Positions 9,091 to 18,113 of a DNA stretch of 64,000 nt are shown here, in pieces. The stretch comes from Fibrobacter intestinalis (GTDB lineage: Bacteria; Fibrobacterota; Fibrobacteria; Fibrobacterales; Fibrobacteraceae). The notes under the pieces were generated by a model. The model was not told where the DNA came from and ran no database searches. It saw nothing but the letters and a program-made list of their open reading frames with translations. Within the stretch, counting starts at the first letter, position 1; the number at the start of each line of letters is the position of its first letter. The stretch is from the NCBI RefSeq assembly GCF_900167415.1, contig NZ_FUWU01000004.1, positions 1-64,000 on the forward strand. The letters are read 5' to 3'. Both the position numbers and the translations under genes were made by a program.

Positions 9091-10137
9091 TCAGAGTTCT
9101 CCCGCCTTGTAAAGTTTACTCAATTCCGGTTCCACCGCAAAAAAGCATTCGAGCATTTTCGGGTTGAAGATGCCGCATTGTCCCGTCCGAATCATTTCAA
9201 GAACTTTTTCGCGCGGGAACGCATCTTTGTAAACCCGCTTGCAACTCAAGGCATCATAAACATCGGCAAGGGAAACGATTTGCGCCCAAATGGAAATTTC
9301 ATCGCCTTGGAGACCTTCCGGATATCCTCTACCGTCATAGCGTTCATGGTGATGCAGCGCAATATCTCTAGCGTAATGGTATGCGCCATTTTCCCGCAGC
9401 TGCGGAATTTTTTCCAAAAGTTTTGCGCCCTGAACCGTGTGCGATTTCATCACGTCATATTCTTCGGCAGTCAGTTTTCCCGGTTTATTCAAAATGGCAT
9501 CCGGAACGGCAATCTTTCCTATGTCGTGCATAATCGAAGCCAATGCAATCTGTTCGATTTCTTCGGCGGAAAGCCCTGCGCCAAGTTCCGTATGCAAAAG
9601 CAAATACCGAGTAATATCGTGGATGCGCCGAACGTGATTTCCCGATTCCGCGCTGCGAAATTCAATCGCCGTGGAGAGGGCTTCTATCATTCCGTAATTC
9701 AAATCGTCGATTTTTTTCGCCTGGACGTTCACCACATTGCTAAGCCGCTGCCGGGCAAGGAAAAGTTCCACGACCGACTGCACCCGGCGAAGAACCACAT
9801 ACGGAATCACCGGTTTGGTTATCACATCCATCGTGCCGAGGCGATACGCCTCTTTCATCACGTCACCGCTTGCTTCAGCCGTGATCATAAAAACGGGAAT
9901 TTTTTCGGTAAACTTTTCTCGATTCAATTCTCCCAAAACTTCAATGCCATCCATTATGGGCATCATAATATCCAATAGAACCGCACACAGTTTATCGCGA
10001 AGTTTCAGCGCACGTTCCAAGCCCTGTTTGCCATCTTGCGCCACTTCAATTTCAAAATGCGAAGAAAAAATGCCCGACAAAATTTCCCGATTCATTTCGT
10101 CGTCGTCCACAATCAAAATGGTTTTTCTTTCTTCCAT
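9091..10137 (-). CDS. Response regulator with HD-GYP output domain
   Basis: I start it at MEERKTILIVDDDE (348 aa), preceded by AAGGATTTG. The N-terminal receiver has acidic residues in VDDDE and a phospho-Asp at residue 56 (LLDIMMPIMDG). The C-terminal HD-GYP domain carries MHDIGKIAVPD, the HHERYDGRGYP signature and a following SLADVYDAL. HD-GYP proteins of the RpfG type hydrolyse cyclic di-GMP, so phosphorylation probably controls local c-di-GMP levels. It is the first gene of the three-gene phosphorelay operon. Confidence 0.92.
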   Translation of the reverse strand: MEERKTILIVDDDEMNREILSGIFSSHFEIEVAQDGKQGLERALKLRDKLCAVLLDIMMPIMDGIEVLGELNREKFTEKIPVFMITAEASGDVMKEAYRLGTMDVITKPVIPYVVLRRVQSVVELFLARQRLSNVVNVQAKKIDDLNYGMIEALSTAIEFRSAESGNHVRRIHDITRYLLLHTELGAGLSAEEIEQIALASIMHDIGKIAVPDAILNKPGKLTAEEYDVMKSHTVQGAKLLEKIPQLRENGAYHYARDIALHHHERYDGRGYPEGLQGDEISIWAQIVSLADVYDALSCKRVYKDAFPREKVLEMIRTGQCGIFNPKMLECFFAVEPELSKLYKAGEL

Positions 10138-10159
10138 CAAATCCTTCTCCTTGCTCAAA

Positions 10160-10815
10160 GCGACTTCGCAAAGTTACTTTGCGGTGAAATCTCTTCCCTT
10201 ATTTTTTAATGGCTTTTGATAAAAAGCCGAATTCGCCTGAATCGCCTTTGCCTTTTTATAATAAAGGAACAAAACCGCCAGCGAATTTTAACGGGTTAAA
10301 ATATAACTATGCCGATTCCCGCGTCTTTTGAAATAAGCAAAAAAAAACTATATAAAATTATTTCGTAAATTCTAAATTTATCGAAATTGATGTGTATCAC
10401 ATCCGCAATGCCATTTCAGACAAATTCTTTGAAACACTCTCGTTTTTGAAAGAAAATTCATTTTGTACAAAAGAACGTTTTAAAGCAAAATCCACCCTAA
10501 CTATGCCCGATAATCGCCATAGCGAGCGAAGCGAATATTTTTCCACAAGATGATTTTTTCACAGCATGAATTTTCCCGCAGAATGCAAAGTCTCCACTTA
10601 CATATAAAGGCACTTGGTGAGTGCTTCGACAAGCTCAGCAGCCGATTGACGAAACACACTAACCGGCGGTCCCTGAGTTTATCGAAGGGCAGCAGCCGCT
10701 GGTTAGTGATCTTATCGAACTAGCCGAACTAATTGAAGGGAGCCTAGTTCGAAACATCCTTCACCACGACGAATGGCTGCGGCATTCATTTTTCACAGAC
10801 CCTATTTTAAAACAG
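10160..10815. other. Long intergenic region without a recognised gene
   Basis: About 650 bp separate the HD-GYP gene from the rpsI terminator. I see no coding frame with a convincing start, Shine-Dalgarno sequence or family match. The first half is AT-rich and presumably holds the promoter of the minus-strand phosphorelay operon. The second half contains the complex inverted repeats listed separately. Confidence 0.6.
10625..10751. repeat. Interleaved inverted repeats (REP-like element)
   Basis: Two inverted repeats cross each other. 10625-10638 pairs with 10673-10686 (TTCGACAAGCTCAG type, two differences). 10657-10669 pairs with 10696-10708 (CACTAACCGGCGG type, one difference). A third pair, CGAACTA/TAGTTCG, lies at about 10717-10751. 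The arm order A-B-A'-B' would give a pseudoknot in RNA. Motifs resembling CTTCGACAAGCTCAGG occur as dispersed repeats in many bacterial genomes. Confidence 0.65.
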
Positions 10816-10841
10816 AAAGGCTTCCGTTTCCGGAAGCTTTT
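10816..10841 (-). terminator. Terminator of rplM-rpsI
   Basis: The GGCTTCCG/CGGAAGC hairpin is extended by A/T (and G-U) pairs at 10816-10841. It lies 25 nt past the rpsI stop and is followed on the minus strand by a T-rich stretch. Confidence 0.65.
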
Positions 10842-10865
10842 CTTGAACTTTTCGTTCGCAGGCGA

Positions 10866-11270
10866 TTAACGCTTGCTGAACTGGAAGCGCTTACGAGCCT
10901 TCTTGCGACCGAACTTTTTACGTTCCACGGCGCGAGAATCGCGAGTCATCAATCCTTCTTTCTTCAGAGCGGACTTGTCCTCGGCGTTGTTTGCCACGAG
11001 AGCGCGGGCAATGCCCAGACGAACGGCGCCCATCTGGCCGGCGATTCCGCCACCATGAGCGTTCACTTCGACATCCCACTGTTCCGCATTTTCCAGAACG
11101 GCGAACGGAAGATTCGCAATCATATTCTGCACATCGGAGTGGAAATAATCCTTAAAATCGCGACCATTGATGGTGCGCTTGCCGGAACCCGGTTTCAAGA
11201 TAACAGCAGCGATGGCGTTTTTGCGACGACCGGTGCCACGGTAGATCTTTTTAGATTTTGCGGTAGTAAT
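10866..11270 (-). CDS. rpsI: 30S ribosomal protein S9, apparent AUU start
   Basis: S9 is a 30S head protein whose basic C-terminal tail reaches the P site. The frame encodes TTAKSKKIYRGTGRRKNA at the start and ends with KKARKRFQFSKR, both classic S9 segments. No ATG, GTG or TTG exists at the correct N-terminus: an in-frame TGA lies 10 codons upstream. The only sensible initiator is ATT at 11268-11270. It is preceded by a strong GGAGG Shine-Dalgarno (11279-11283) with 8-nt spacing. This gives 134 codons, close to the usual 130. A shorter TTG start at 11198 would remove the conserved N-terminus. It lies 16 nt after rplM. Confidence 0.93.
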   Translation of the reverse strand: MTTAKSKKIYRGTGRRKNAIAAVILKPGSGKRTINGRDFKDYFHSDVQNMIANLPFAVLENAEQWDVEVNAHGGGIAGQMGAVRLGIARALVANNAEDKSALKKEGLMTRDSRAVERKKFGRKKARKRFQFSKR

Positions 11271-11286
11271 AGCGTTATCCTCCGTC

Positions 11287-11721
11287 CTAGAAATCGATTG
11301 TCACGGTTTCGAGGTGTTGGGCCGCGTGCGGCTGTTCCGCACCAGCGTAGATTTTGAGTTTCTTCAGCATCTTCTTACCCAAAGAGCTGTGCGGGAGCAT
11401 TCCCCAAATCGCTTCCATCAGCGGTTCTGTCGGGTGCTTCGCCATCAAAGCTTCGTAAGAAATCCAGCGTTCTCCACCGATGTGACCGGTGTGATGGAAA
11501 TACTGCTTCTGCTGGGCTTTTTTACCTGTAATGCCGACTTTGCCAGCATTGATGATAACCACGAAATCGCCGGTATCGACGTTCGGGGAATAGATAGCCT
11601 TGTGCTTACCCATCAAAAGGCGGGCAGCGGCACTGGCGACGCGACCGAGCGGCTTGCCTTCGGCGTCGATGAGCTTCCACTGACGAGTGACCGTCTTGGG
11701 GTTCACCATAATGGTTTTCAT
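11287..11721 (-). CDS. rplM: 50S ribosomal protein L13
   Basis: L13 is an early-assembling 50S protein. The 144-aa product has the conserved WKLIDAEGKPLGRVAS, GKHKAIYSPNVDTGDFVV, a GMLPHSSLGKKML stretch and a terminal region that begins LKIYAGAEQPH. It is co-transcribed with rpsI, the near-universal pairing. The 280 bp between rplM and the divergent MATE gene should hold the promoters of both. Confidence 0.98.
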   Translation of the reverse strand: MKTIMVNPKTVTRQWKLIDAEGKPLGRVASAAARLLMGKHKAIYSPNVDTGDFVVIINAGKVGITGKKAQQKQYFHHTGHIGGERWISYEALMAKHPTEPLMEAIWGMLPHSSLGKKMLKKLKIYAGAEQPHAAQHLETVTIDF

Positions 11722-12001
11722 GTTATTCCTCTAAAGTTCCTGCGGGCACAGAAACGCGCCGCAGTGCCACCCAAAAGTAGAAATCCAAAAGATAAAAGCA
11801 AGGGCAAAAAGAAGTGATTTTTGCCATTTTTAGCGGAAATATCGCCTTTTTGATTCTACTAATTGATAGAATCAAATCAATTATAATAACGAAACAGGCT
11901 TCAAGACTTCCACAAAACCCGAGCAGCTTGGTACGCCCAAACAAAAACAAATTCACACGAAAAGAAAACGCTTCGCCTTCCCGATTTCTACCTTGCCCCG
12001 T

Positions 12002-13333
12002 ATGCCGCAGAATCTGGCACACGGAAGCATTTTTAAGAACATCGCCATTTTTTCGCTTCCCTATCTTTTGGCCTACTTTTTACAGACCCTTTATGGGCTT
12101 GCCGACTTATTCATCATCGGGCAATTTGAAAGTGCAGAGGCGATTACAGCTGTTGCGGTCGGAAGTCAGGTAATGCACTTTTTAACGGTGATTATTGTGG
12201 GTTTCGCCATGGGGACGACGGTTCTTATCGGCAGAGCTTTTGGAGCAAAAAATTTTTTGAGCATCTCTCGAATCGCCGGAAACAGCATCCTCCTTTTGGG
12301 AACGGCTTCTATACTTTTAACAGCGAGCCTTTTATTTTTCTGTTCGCCAATCGTTTCCCTGTTAAAAACTCCGCCCGAAGCCATCGATAATACCACGCGC
12401 TATTTGCGCATTTGCTTCGCCGGTATTCCGGGCATTATCGCATACAATTTCATGGCGGCCATTTTCCGCGGCATGGGAGAATCCAAACGCCCGATGTACT
12501 TTATTGCGTTCGCTTGCCTATTAAATATCGCGCTCGATTACATCTTTATCGGAGGATTTCACTGGAGCGCCGCAGGAGCAGCGGCAGCGACCATTCTCGC
12601 TCAAACGGCAAGTTTCTTGATGGCTCTTAAATCCGTTCGCAAATCTGTCGGTTTTTCGCTTTCTTTAAAAGATTTTCGCCCGCACAAAACCATTCTTCGC
12701 GGCATCTGTAGCGTTGGATTTCCCATTGCCATCCAAGACGGATTCATCCAGGTTTCGTTTCTTTTCATCACGATGATCGCCAATAGTCGCGGAATGGAAA
12801 TCGCTGCAGCGGTCGGCATTGTTGAAAAAATCATTTCGTTCCTATTCCTCGTTCCGTCGGCAATGCTTTCCACCATTTCGGCCATCGCTTCTCAAAGTTT
12901 CGGCGCAAAAGATTTTCAACGCGCCCAAAAAACACTTTGGACGGGAATGGGCATCACAGCAAGCGTCGCTTTTATTTTTGCCATCGCCTTTCAATTCATT
13001 TCGGAAAATGCCGTCGCCCTTTTTACGGAAGACCCGGCCATTGTACGATTCGGAACGGAGTATCTGCGAATGTACGTTTTTGACTGCATTTTTGCGTCCG
13101 TCCATTTTTGTTTTAGCGGCTATTTTTGCGCCCGCGGACTTTCCATCATTTCGTTTGTCCACAATGCATTTTCCATTGCGCTCGTCCGCATTCCGGGAAC
13201 GGCTCTCGCCGCTAAATTCTTTCCCGATACGCTGCTCCCCATGGGAATGGCCGCGCCAGCGGGGTCGCTTTTTTCTGTCGTCTTTTGCCTTGTGTTTTAC
13301 CGCATTTACAGGCAAAATTTCGCCCAGCCGTAA
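12002..13333 (+). CDS. MATE family efflux transporter
   Basis: This is a cation-coupled multidrug/toxin exporter of the MATE (NorM/DinF) superfamily in the inner membrane. The start is taken as ATG 12002 (MPQNLAHGSIFKN; 443 aa). About 12 hydrophobic helices are visible. The family-typical segments are LLAYFLQTLYGLADLFIIGQ near the N-terminus and FRGMGESKRPMYF about 155 residues in. It is divergent from rplM. The substrate cannot be told from sequence. Confidence 0.92.
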   Translation: MPQNLAHGSIFKNIAIFSLPYLLAYFLQTLYGLADLFIIGQFESAEAITAVAVGSQVMHFLTVIIVGFAMGTTVLIGRAFGAKNFLSISRIAGNSILLLGTASILLTASLLFFCSPIVSLLKTPPEAIDNTTRYLRICFAGIPGIIAYNFMAAIFRGMGESKRPMYFIAFACLLNIALDYIFIGGFHWSAAGAAAATILAQTASFLMALKSVRKSVGFSLSLKDFRPHKTILRGICSVGFPIAIQDGFIQVSFLFITMIANSRGMEIAAAVGIVEKIISFLFLVPSAMLSTISAIASQSFGAKDFQRAQKTLWTGMGITASVAFIFAIAFQFISENAVALFTEDPAIVRFGTEYLRMYVFDCIFASVHFCFSGYFCARGLSIISFVHNAFSIALVRIPGTALAAKFFPDTLLPMGMAAPAGSLFSVVFCLVFYRIYRQNFAQP

Positions 13334-13426
13334 CAAGCTTTTTTCACCGGCGAATCACTAGAAACGAGCACAAAAGCGGAGAAAGCCTTCTGCAATCCAA
13401 CGCTTTGACAATTTCTCTGTTACAAA

Positions 13427-13446
13427 TTTTGGGTCCCCACCCAAAA
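13427..13446. terminator. Hairpin between MATE and the restriction operon
   Basis: A perfect 8-bp stem TTTTGGGT/ACCCAAAA has a CCCC loop. It lies between two convergent genes (MATE, plus; nuclease, minus), so it could end either transcript. The T tract is poor on both strands. Confidence 0.35.
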
Positions 13447-13606
13447 GGATTTACCTGTAGAAGGTATCCGATTTTCTCTTTTTAAGAGAGGTGCTTTTTA
13501 TTACCATCACGTAGCAGCGAAATTGCACTCGCTATAGCGATAGACTGCTGAATCATTCTGTATTAAACTTCAAAGAAAACAGCAGGGTAGGTGGACAAGA
13601 GCAGAT

Positions 13607-14953
13607 TTAGTTCATTGCGAGCGTCCTGCCTATCGGCAGACATAGCGCAACATTGTTGTTTGCAAAAACGTCAAGTCCTTGTTTCTCATTGTAAACTAAA
13701 ACATTTTTCACCAGTTCCGCCAATTTATATTGCGCAATTTCGTCTCGGCGGCAATTTTTCAAAACGGATTTCACGTCCAGCCGGATGCCGACGATTTGGT
13801 GATAGGGTTTTGTTCCGTCCACCCAGTCGGCGACAGCCGTTCCCAAATAATTCATTTCGTAAGGGGCAGAACCTTCGCCCTCGCTGCAAAACGGAAGCAG
13901 GAACACATTGAAAATTTGCTCGCCCTCCGCCAGTTTCTTTTTTTCCGCATATTCGGCATAGACAATCTGCTTGCTGATGGAACTTGACGAGGGAAGATTG
14001 TTCCTCGTATAAAATTTCGCATCCACTATAAAAAGCTCCTCTCCCCGGCGCATGATAGTATCTGGCCGCATAGCGAATTTTTTGTCATCCGCATTTTTGG
14101 TCAAACCGCCTGCAAGACGCCATTCGCAATGGGGGTTGAACAAATCCTTGCTTTCCCCCTCGGAAAGATTTCCGAAAATGCGGTCCAGCATTTTTTCCCA
14201 GACAGGAGCAAAGCTGGATACGCCATAACAACAATCCATAAGAGTCCCGTCAACCAGATTTCCTTGCAAGTATTCTACAATCCCTTTCATGGCACCAAAA
14301 AAGCGGCATTTTCTGTCGTTGAAAGTTCTAGAAAGTTTTTCTTGAAGCACCGACGAAAAAAGTTCGTAATCAAAATCGAGTGAGGATTCCACATCCGTTT
14401 CAACACCATAAAGAGGACCCACAAGCCTTTGTGCCTGGGCCACGCAGAACTCATGAATCAACGTAACCAGCTGATTTTCATTTTGCGCTGGGCAACTGGA
14501 AACCATGTCCAAATAGACAAATTCTGCGCCCCGTCCGCTTTCAAGAACCTGAGGGCGAGTGTGCTTTATGGTTCGGCTCCAATTGATTTTACCATGGACT
14601 CCCTGCTTGTAAATTTTTTCTGTTTCCTTGAACAAACCGAAGTTCAGATAATACTCAAGGACAACGAAAAATTCCTGCAACGGAAAATCCAACTTCGTTT
14701 CAAATTCCAAAGAAGAGGCGTAATGGGAATTTTCCACAGCGTCCATCAAACAATGGTCCGAAAGAACATTCATCAAACATGAAAAAACGCCGCGAAGCTC
14801 TTCGTCGGAAACATTTTCAAAATCCCGAAAACATCCGTAAGGGAAATAGACTTGCGGTTTTCCACCTGAAAATTTTATCCCGACGAATTGTTCACTCGCC
14901 TCTTGCCCTTCATTCTGCGCCATGCAAAATTTTTTGAATTCGCCATCGTCCAT
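13607..14953 (-). CDS. LlaJI-type restriction endonuclease subunit (PD-(D/E)XK)
   Basis: This 448-aa protein resembles the nuclease partner (R2/McrC-like) of LlaJI-type systems. The catalytic PD-(D/E)XK core is visible near the C-terminus: RPDTI (Asp298), then IVDAKFY (Asp311, Lys313), followed by a QIVYAEYAEKK helix typical of McrC/LlaJI nucleases. It starts 10 nt after the AAA+ gene, whose TAG stop is part of a TAGGA ribosome site. Oddly, its last 11 codons (about 13610-13642) lie in a dispersed repeat also found at 23260-23290, so the original 3' end may have been replaced. The family assignment is from motif recognition and context. Confidence 0.82.
   Translation of the reverse strand: MDDGEFKKFCMAQNEGQEASEQFVGIKFSGGKPQVYFPYGCFRDFENVSDEELRGVFSCLMNVLSDHCLMDAVENSHYASSLEFETKLDFPLQEFFVVLEYYLNFGLFKETEKIYKQGVHGKINWSRTIKHTRPQVLESGRGAEFVYLDMVSSCPAQNENQLVTLIHEFCVAQAQRLVGPLYGVETDVESSLDFDYELFSSVLQEKLSRTFNDRKCRFFGAMKGIVEYLQGNLVDGTLMDCCYGVSSFAPVWEKMLDRIFGNLSEGESKDLFNPHCEWRLAGGLTKNADDKKFAMRPDTIMRRGEELFIVDAKFYTRNNLPSSSSISKQIVYAEYAEKKKLAEGEQIFNVFLLPFCSEGEGSAPYEMNYLGTAVADWVDGTKPYHQIVGIRLDVKSVLKNCRRDEIAQYKLAELVKNVLVYNEKQGLDVFANNNVALCLPIGRTLAMN
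13612..13642 (-). repeat. Dispersed 31-nt repeat, left copy (inside nuclease 3' end)
   Basis: On the minus strand this stretch matches 23260-23290 at all but two positions. Both copies contain a short internal palindrome (CTGCC-GA-NAGGCAG type). The two copies are in opposite orientation and lie at the two edges of the accessory island. Confidence 0.8.
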
Positions 14954-14963
14954 TTCAGTTTTC

Positions 14964-16904
14964 CTAGAAATTCAGGTTTTTGAAAACCCCAGAGAAACCA
15001 TCCTTCTCAAACTTTTCAATTAAGGACTCGACGGACTTGCAATCTTCTTGAAAGACCTCCTTTCGCTTATACTTGAAGGCATCGTTCCAAAGATATTCCA
15101 GCACCTTTTCGCCAAAAAGTTTCTTTGGAATTTCGCGACAGGTATTGTCTCCGTCCTTTTTTTCTTCGCCCATGATAAAATAGGCGCCAAGGCGTTTGTC
15201 TTCGGAGCTGGTCATGGAAGAATGTTTTTCTAAAATCAGCTCGTTGATGCGTTTCCAAAAGGTGCCCCAAGTGATATTTGCACCTTCGATTTTTGTTTCC
15301 CGCTGCGCCTTGTGTTCATCGCCATCCAATGAATTTTTAACCAGTTCGGAATCAAAGCGGCGGCGAAAGGCATTGTCCAATGTAAACACGTTCTGGTCGC
15401 TGGCATTCATGGTGGCGTAAATGGAAAGATTGGGCGGAAGGCGAATGCCGGTGGATTCCCTGAATGCCTGCGGATTTGAAAATCCTTGAAGGCTCAATTC
15501 CAAAGAGCTGTAAGAGGTCGCGCTTGCCAAGTCCAAAAATTTTTCACCATTCGGTTCCGCGGAGTCCACAGGATTGCCGTCACCGTCCATCATCTCCTTA
15601 GGATGATTCGCCTTTTGGCAACCGCTATGGGCAAACTTTTGAAAAGCCTCGATGTTACGGATGTAATCATTGACGTCATCGTTTAAAATGGAATAGGAAC
15701 TCCAGCCGGCTGTAAATCCGTTTTGGTCTTTTTCGCCGGGCTTGATGCGATCCAAAAGCTGGAACATTTCGCCGAAAATAGCGGCAGCGTTTCCACGATT
15801 GATTTCTTCGATAACGAGGAAAAATTTTTTGTCTGGATTCAAGTAGGCACGACGCAAAATTTCCGCAAACGGCCCCGCCTTGAATTTGTATTCAACGCCC
15901 TTGCCTTCTTTTGCCACAGGAAAAATCTGCCCCACAAAATCAGCATTGGTGTACTCCGGGTGGAATACGCAACGGATGACCTGCATTTCCTCATCCGCAT
16001 TTTCTTCCGTTAATTTTTCCTTGATTTTACGGCTTTTGCCGCAACCCGGAACTCCGTAGTAGATTTTTTGGATGGGGGAGAAATTGAACTGGCGATAATT
16101 CATTTCTTCCCCCAACTGAAAATCATCTAAATCAGAAAAAAACGGAGTTTGTTCTTGTTTTTCAGAGACACTCGCTTTGCCAATGCAACCTTCATGTAAA
16201 GCATTCTTGAAGATTCTTAAACCATAACGCACATTTTCTATTGCCGATTTATTGATGGACTCATCTAATTTTTGAGCTTCCATTACAATTTTAGAAACAG
16301 CCATGTTCAGTTTGCCTATGATATTTCCATATTTAAAACCGAAAAAAGAAAGCCTTGTATTTTTATAAAGGTCATATTCTTCTTTAAGACATTCGGCAAT
16401 TTTTTGGATAATTTGATCTTCGCTTAAACCTGCTGTAAATTCGTTTTCATCCCTTAAGGGGAAGATTAGGCTTCGCTTTTCGCTTGATTCTAATTCTTTA
16501 TTTTGAGCCACATCTTTATCTTTCAAACTATCAAAAAAACTTTGCAGTGTAATATTATCATAGATTTTTTGAGGATTATTTGGAGAATTTCCTTGATAAA
16601 CTTCCCATAGTTCTTTTTCGGGATTTTGATGTACTAAAACATACTGATCATTATGCAACAAGGACACTCCAGTAAATTGATAGTCGGTCAAAGATTTTCC
16701 ATTTAAGGAATCTAACAATAGGATAAACTGATTTCGCAATATACCACTATTAAGTCTATTACGACCTTTGGGACCATTTGCAACAGTATATTCATTTGAA
16801 TTAAAAGCTTTGGCAGTTCTTTTTATCGTTTCGTCATTTTTAAGGGTTTGATTAAAACCATACATTTCAAAAAGATGTTCAGCATTCTGTTTGTCAAACA
16901 TCAT
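14964..16904 (-). CDS. McrB-like AAA+ NTPase subunit of the restriction system
   Basis: This 646-aa protein has an N-terminal region of about 250 residues of unknown type. It is followed by an AAA+ domain of the McrB/LlaJI-R1 clade: Walker A GVPGCGKS near residue 285, Walker B with the McrB signature IEEINRGNAAAIFGE near 365, and a sensor/arginine region ATMNASDQN...FRRRFD. McrB-type proteins use NTP hydrolysis to translocate DNA and activate the nuclease partner. The start is ATG 16904, overlapping the methyltransferase stop by 4 nt (ATGA). The GTG nine bases upstream is less likely. Confidence 0.85.
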   Translation of the reverse strand: MMFDKQNAEHLFEMYGFNQTLKNDETIKRTAKAFNSNEYTVANGPKGRNRLNSGILRNQFILLLDSLNGKSLTDYQFTGVSLLHNDQYVLVHQNPEKELWEVYQGNSPNNPQKIYDNITLQSFFDSLKDKDVAQNKELESSEKRSLIFPLRDENEFTAGLSEDQIIQKIAECLKEEYDLYKNTRLSFFGFKYGNIIGKLNMAVSKIVMEAQKLDESINKSAIENVRYGLRIFKNALHEGCIGKASVSEKQEQTPFFSDLDDFQLGEEMNYRQFNFSPIQKIYYGVPGCGKSRKIKEKLTEENADEEMQVIRCVFHPEYTNADFVGQIFPVAKEGKGVEYKFKAGPFAEILRRAYLNPDKKFFLVIEEINRGNAAAIFGEMFQLLDRIKPGEKDQNGFTAGWSSYSILNDDVNDYIRNIEAFQKFAHSGCQKANHPKEMMDGDGNPVDSAEPNGEKFLDLASATSYSSLELSLQGFSNPQAFRESTGIRLPPNLSIYATMNASDQNVFTLDNAFRRRFDSELVKNSLDGDEHKAQRETKIEGANITWGTFWKRINELILEKHSSMTSSEDKRLGAYFIMGEEKKDGDNTCREIPKKLFGEKVLEYLWNDAFKYKRKEVFQEDCKSVESLIEKFEKDGFSGVFKNLNF

Positions 16905-17905
16905 ACCCCCCACTTTTTTAAATTATTCTTGCTTTGTGGTTCTGGAGAGCTTGCGCCAAGGGGAAAGCCCATAAGATATTCGGCATTCTTTGGAGACGGC
17001 TTTTCAAACACCTTTTTGAAATTACGGCAGCCCTGATGTTTCATCATGGATGGAGCAGAATAATTCGCCATTGTCGTGGGAGTATGAACCAATCCCATCT
17101 CTTCACCGAAAGTTTTCTTAATCCATGTTTTTTGGATTTCAAAAACCTTGGCAATTTCTTCATTTGACACAACTTCTGTATAATCGCCGTTTTCAATATG
17201 ACGATTCACTAAAATTCTAAACGCAGATGCCGCGACAAAAGGAGATTGCGCGTTTCCTATACCTTTTAATTGTTCTCTGCGGTCAATAACCTCAACTTCT
17301 TGAGCCAAAACATCCGGATTTTTGCTCCAATATCCCCCCTTAAAAACAGGCAATGATAAAATGTGTTTTTTCAAGTGTTCAAAAATACTCTTGTCCTTCA
17401 CCGCTAAAAGCCAAAAACGATTTCTCTGATGATCAGCTCCTAAATCAGAACAACTTAATCGGCAAAATTTTACGTTATAGCCTATAGATTCCAAATCCTG
17501 CTTGGCTTTGCTGATTGCCAGCAAAACAACATTTTCTCCAAAAACAATCGGGGCGTTAGATTCTTTAACGAATCTAAACATTTCATCCCAGAGATTTTTC
17601 TCGGCAATATTCTTTCCGTGTGCCGCAGTGCTAAAAGCTTGACAAGGAAAACCTCCACAAAGGACATCAAATTTCCCCTTATAATCATTACCATTTAAAG
17701 TGCGAAGATCTCCATAAATGGCAAACTCGTTCATCCATCCGTCTTTTTGACGCTGTTTTAGAACTTTCTGACAAAACTCGTTGATTTCAACTCCCGCACA
17801 ACATCTATGACCAAGGAGTATTCCTCCATAGATACCTCCGCCTATACCTGCGAACAAATGAAATTCTTTTATAGAGTTTTCATCGGCATCGTCTTTTCCA
17901 GCCAT
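16901..17905 (-). CDS. DNA (cytosine-5) methyltransferase
   Basis: This m5C methyltransferase of 334 aa modifies cytosine with SAM to protect host DNA. Motif I is FAGIGGG (about 18-24), motif IV GGFPCQAFS holds the catalytic Cys near residue 87, motif VI is ENV, motif VIII is QRNRFW-like, and motif X is GIGNAQSP. After motif X comes a C-terminal block ending EYLMGFPLG, an arrangement seen in phage-like Dcm enzymes. It is the first gene of the RM operon. LlaJI itself carries two methyltransferases; only one is present here. The recognition sequence is unknown. Confidence 0.92.
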   Translation of the reverse strand: MAGKDDADENSIKEFHLFAGIGGGIYGGILLGHRCCAGVEINEFCQKVLKQRQKDGWMNEFAIYGDLRTLNGNDYKGKFDVLCGGFPCQAFSTAAHGKNIAEKNLWDEMFRFVKESNAPIVFGENVVLLAISKAKQDLESIGYNVKFCRLSCSDLGADHQRNRFWLLAVKDKSIFEHLKKHILSLPVFKGGYWSKNPDVLAQEVEVIDRREQLKGIGNAQSPFVAASAFRILVNRHIENGDYTEVVSNEEIAKVFEIQKTWIKKTFGEEMGLVHTPTTMANYSAPSMMKHQGCRNFKKVFEKPSPKNAEYLMGFPLGASSPEPQSKNNLKKWGV

Positions 17906-18113
17906 ATTTCTCGTTCCTCAAGTTGAAAGTGAACGAGTCCACCCTCAGTCGGGAGCAAGAAACCGCGATATCAAAACAAGCCAAGAAAACGCCCGAAAGC
18001 GCGCATGTAGAAACACGCACGAATCCCCAGGAACGGCTGGGTGCAGTTCGCCTAGGGATCAACACGACCTATGCTGTCATAGGCCTGCGAACGTTTGCCT
18101 TATTCTTGTATCT

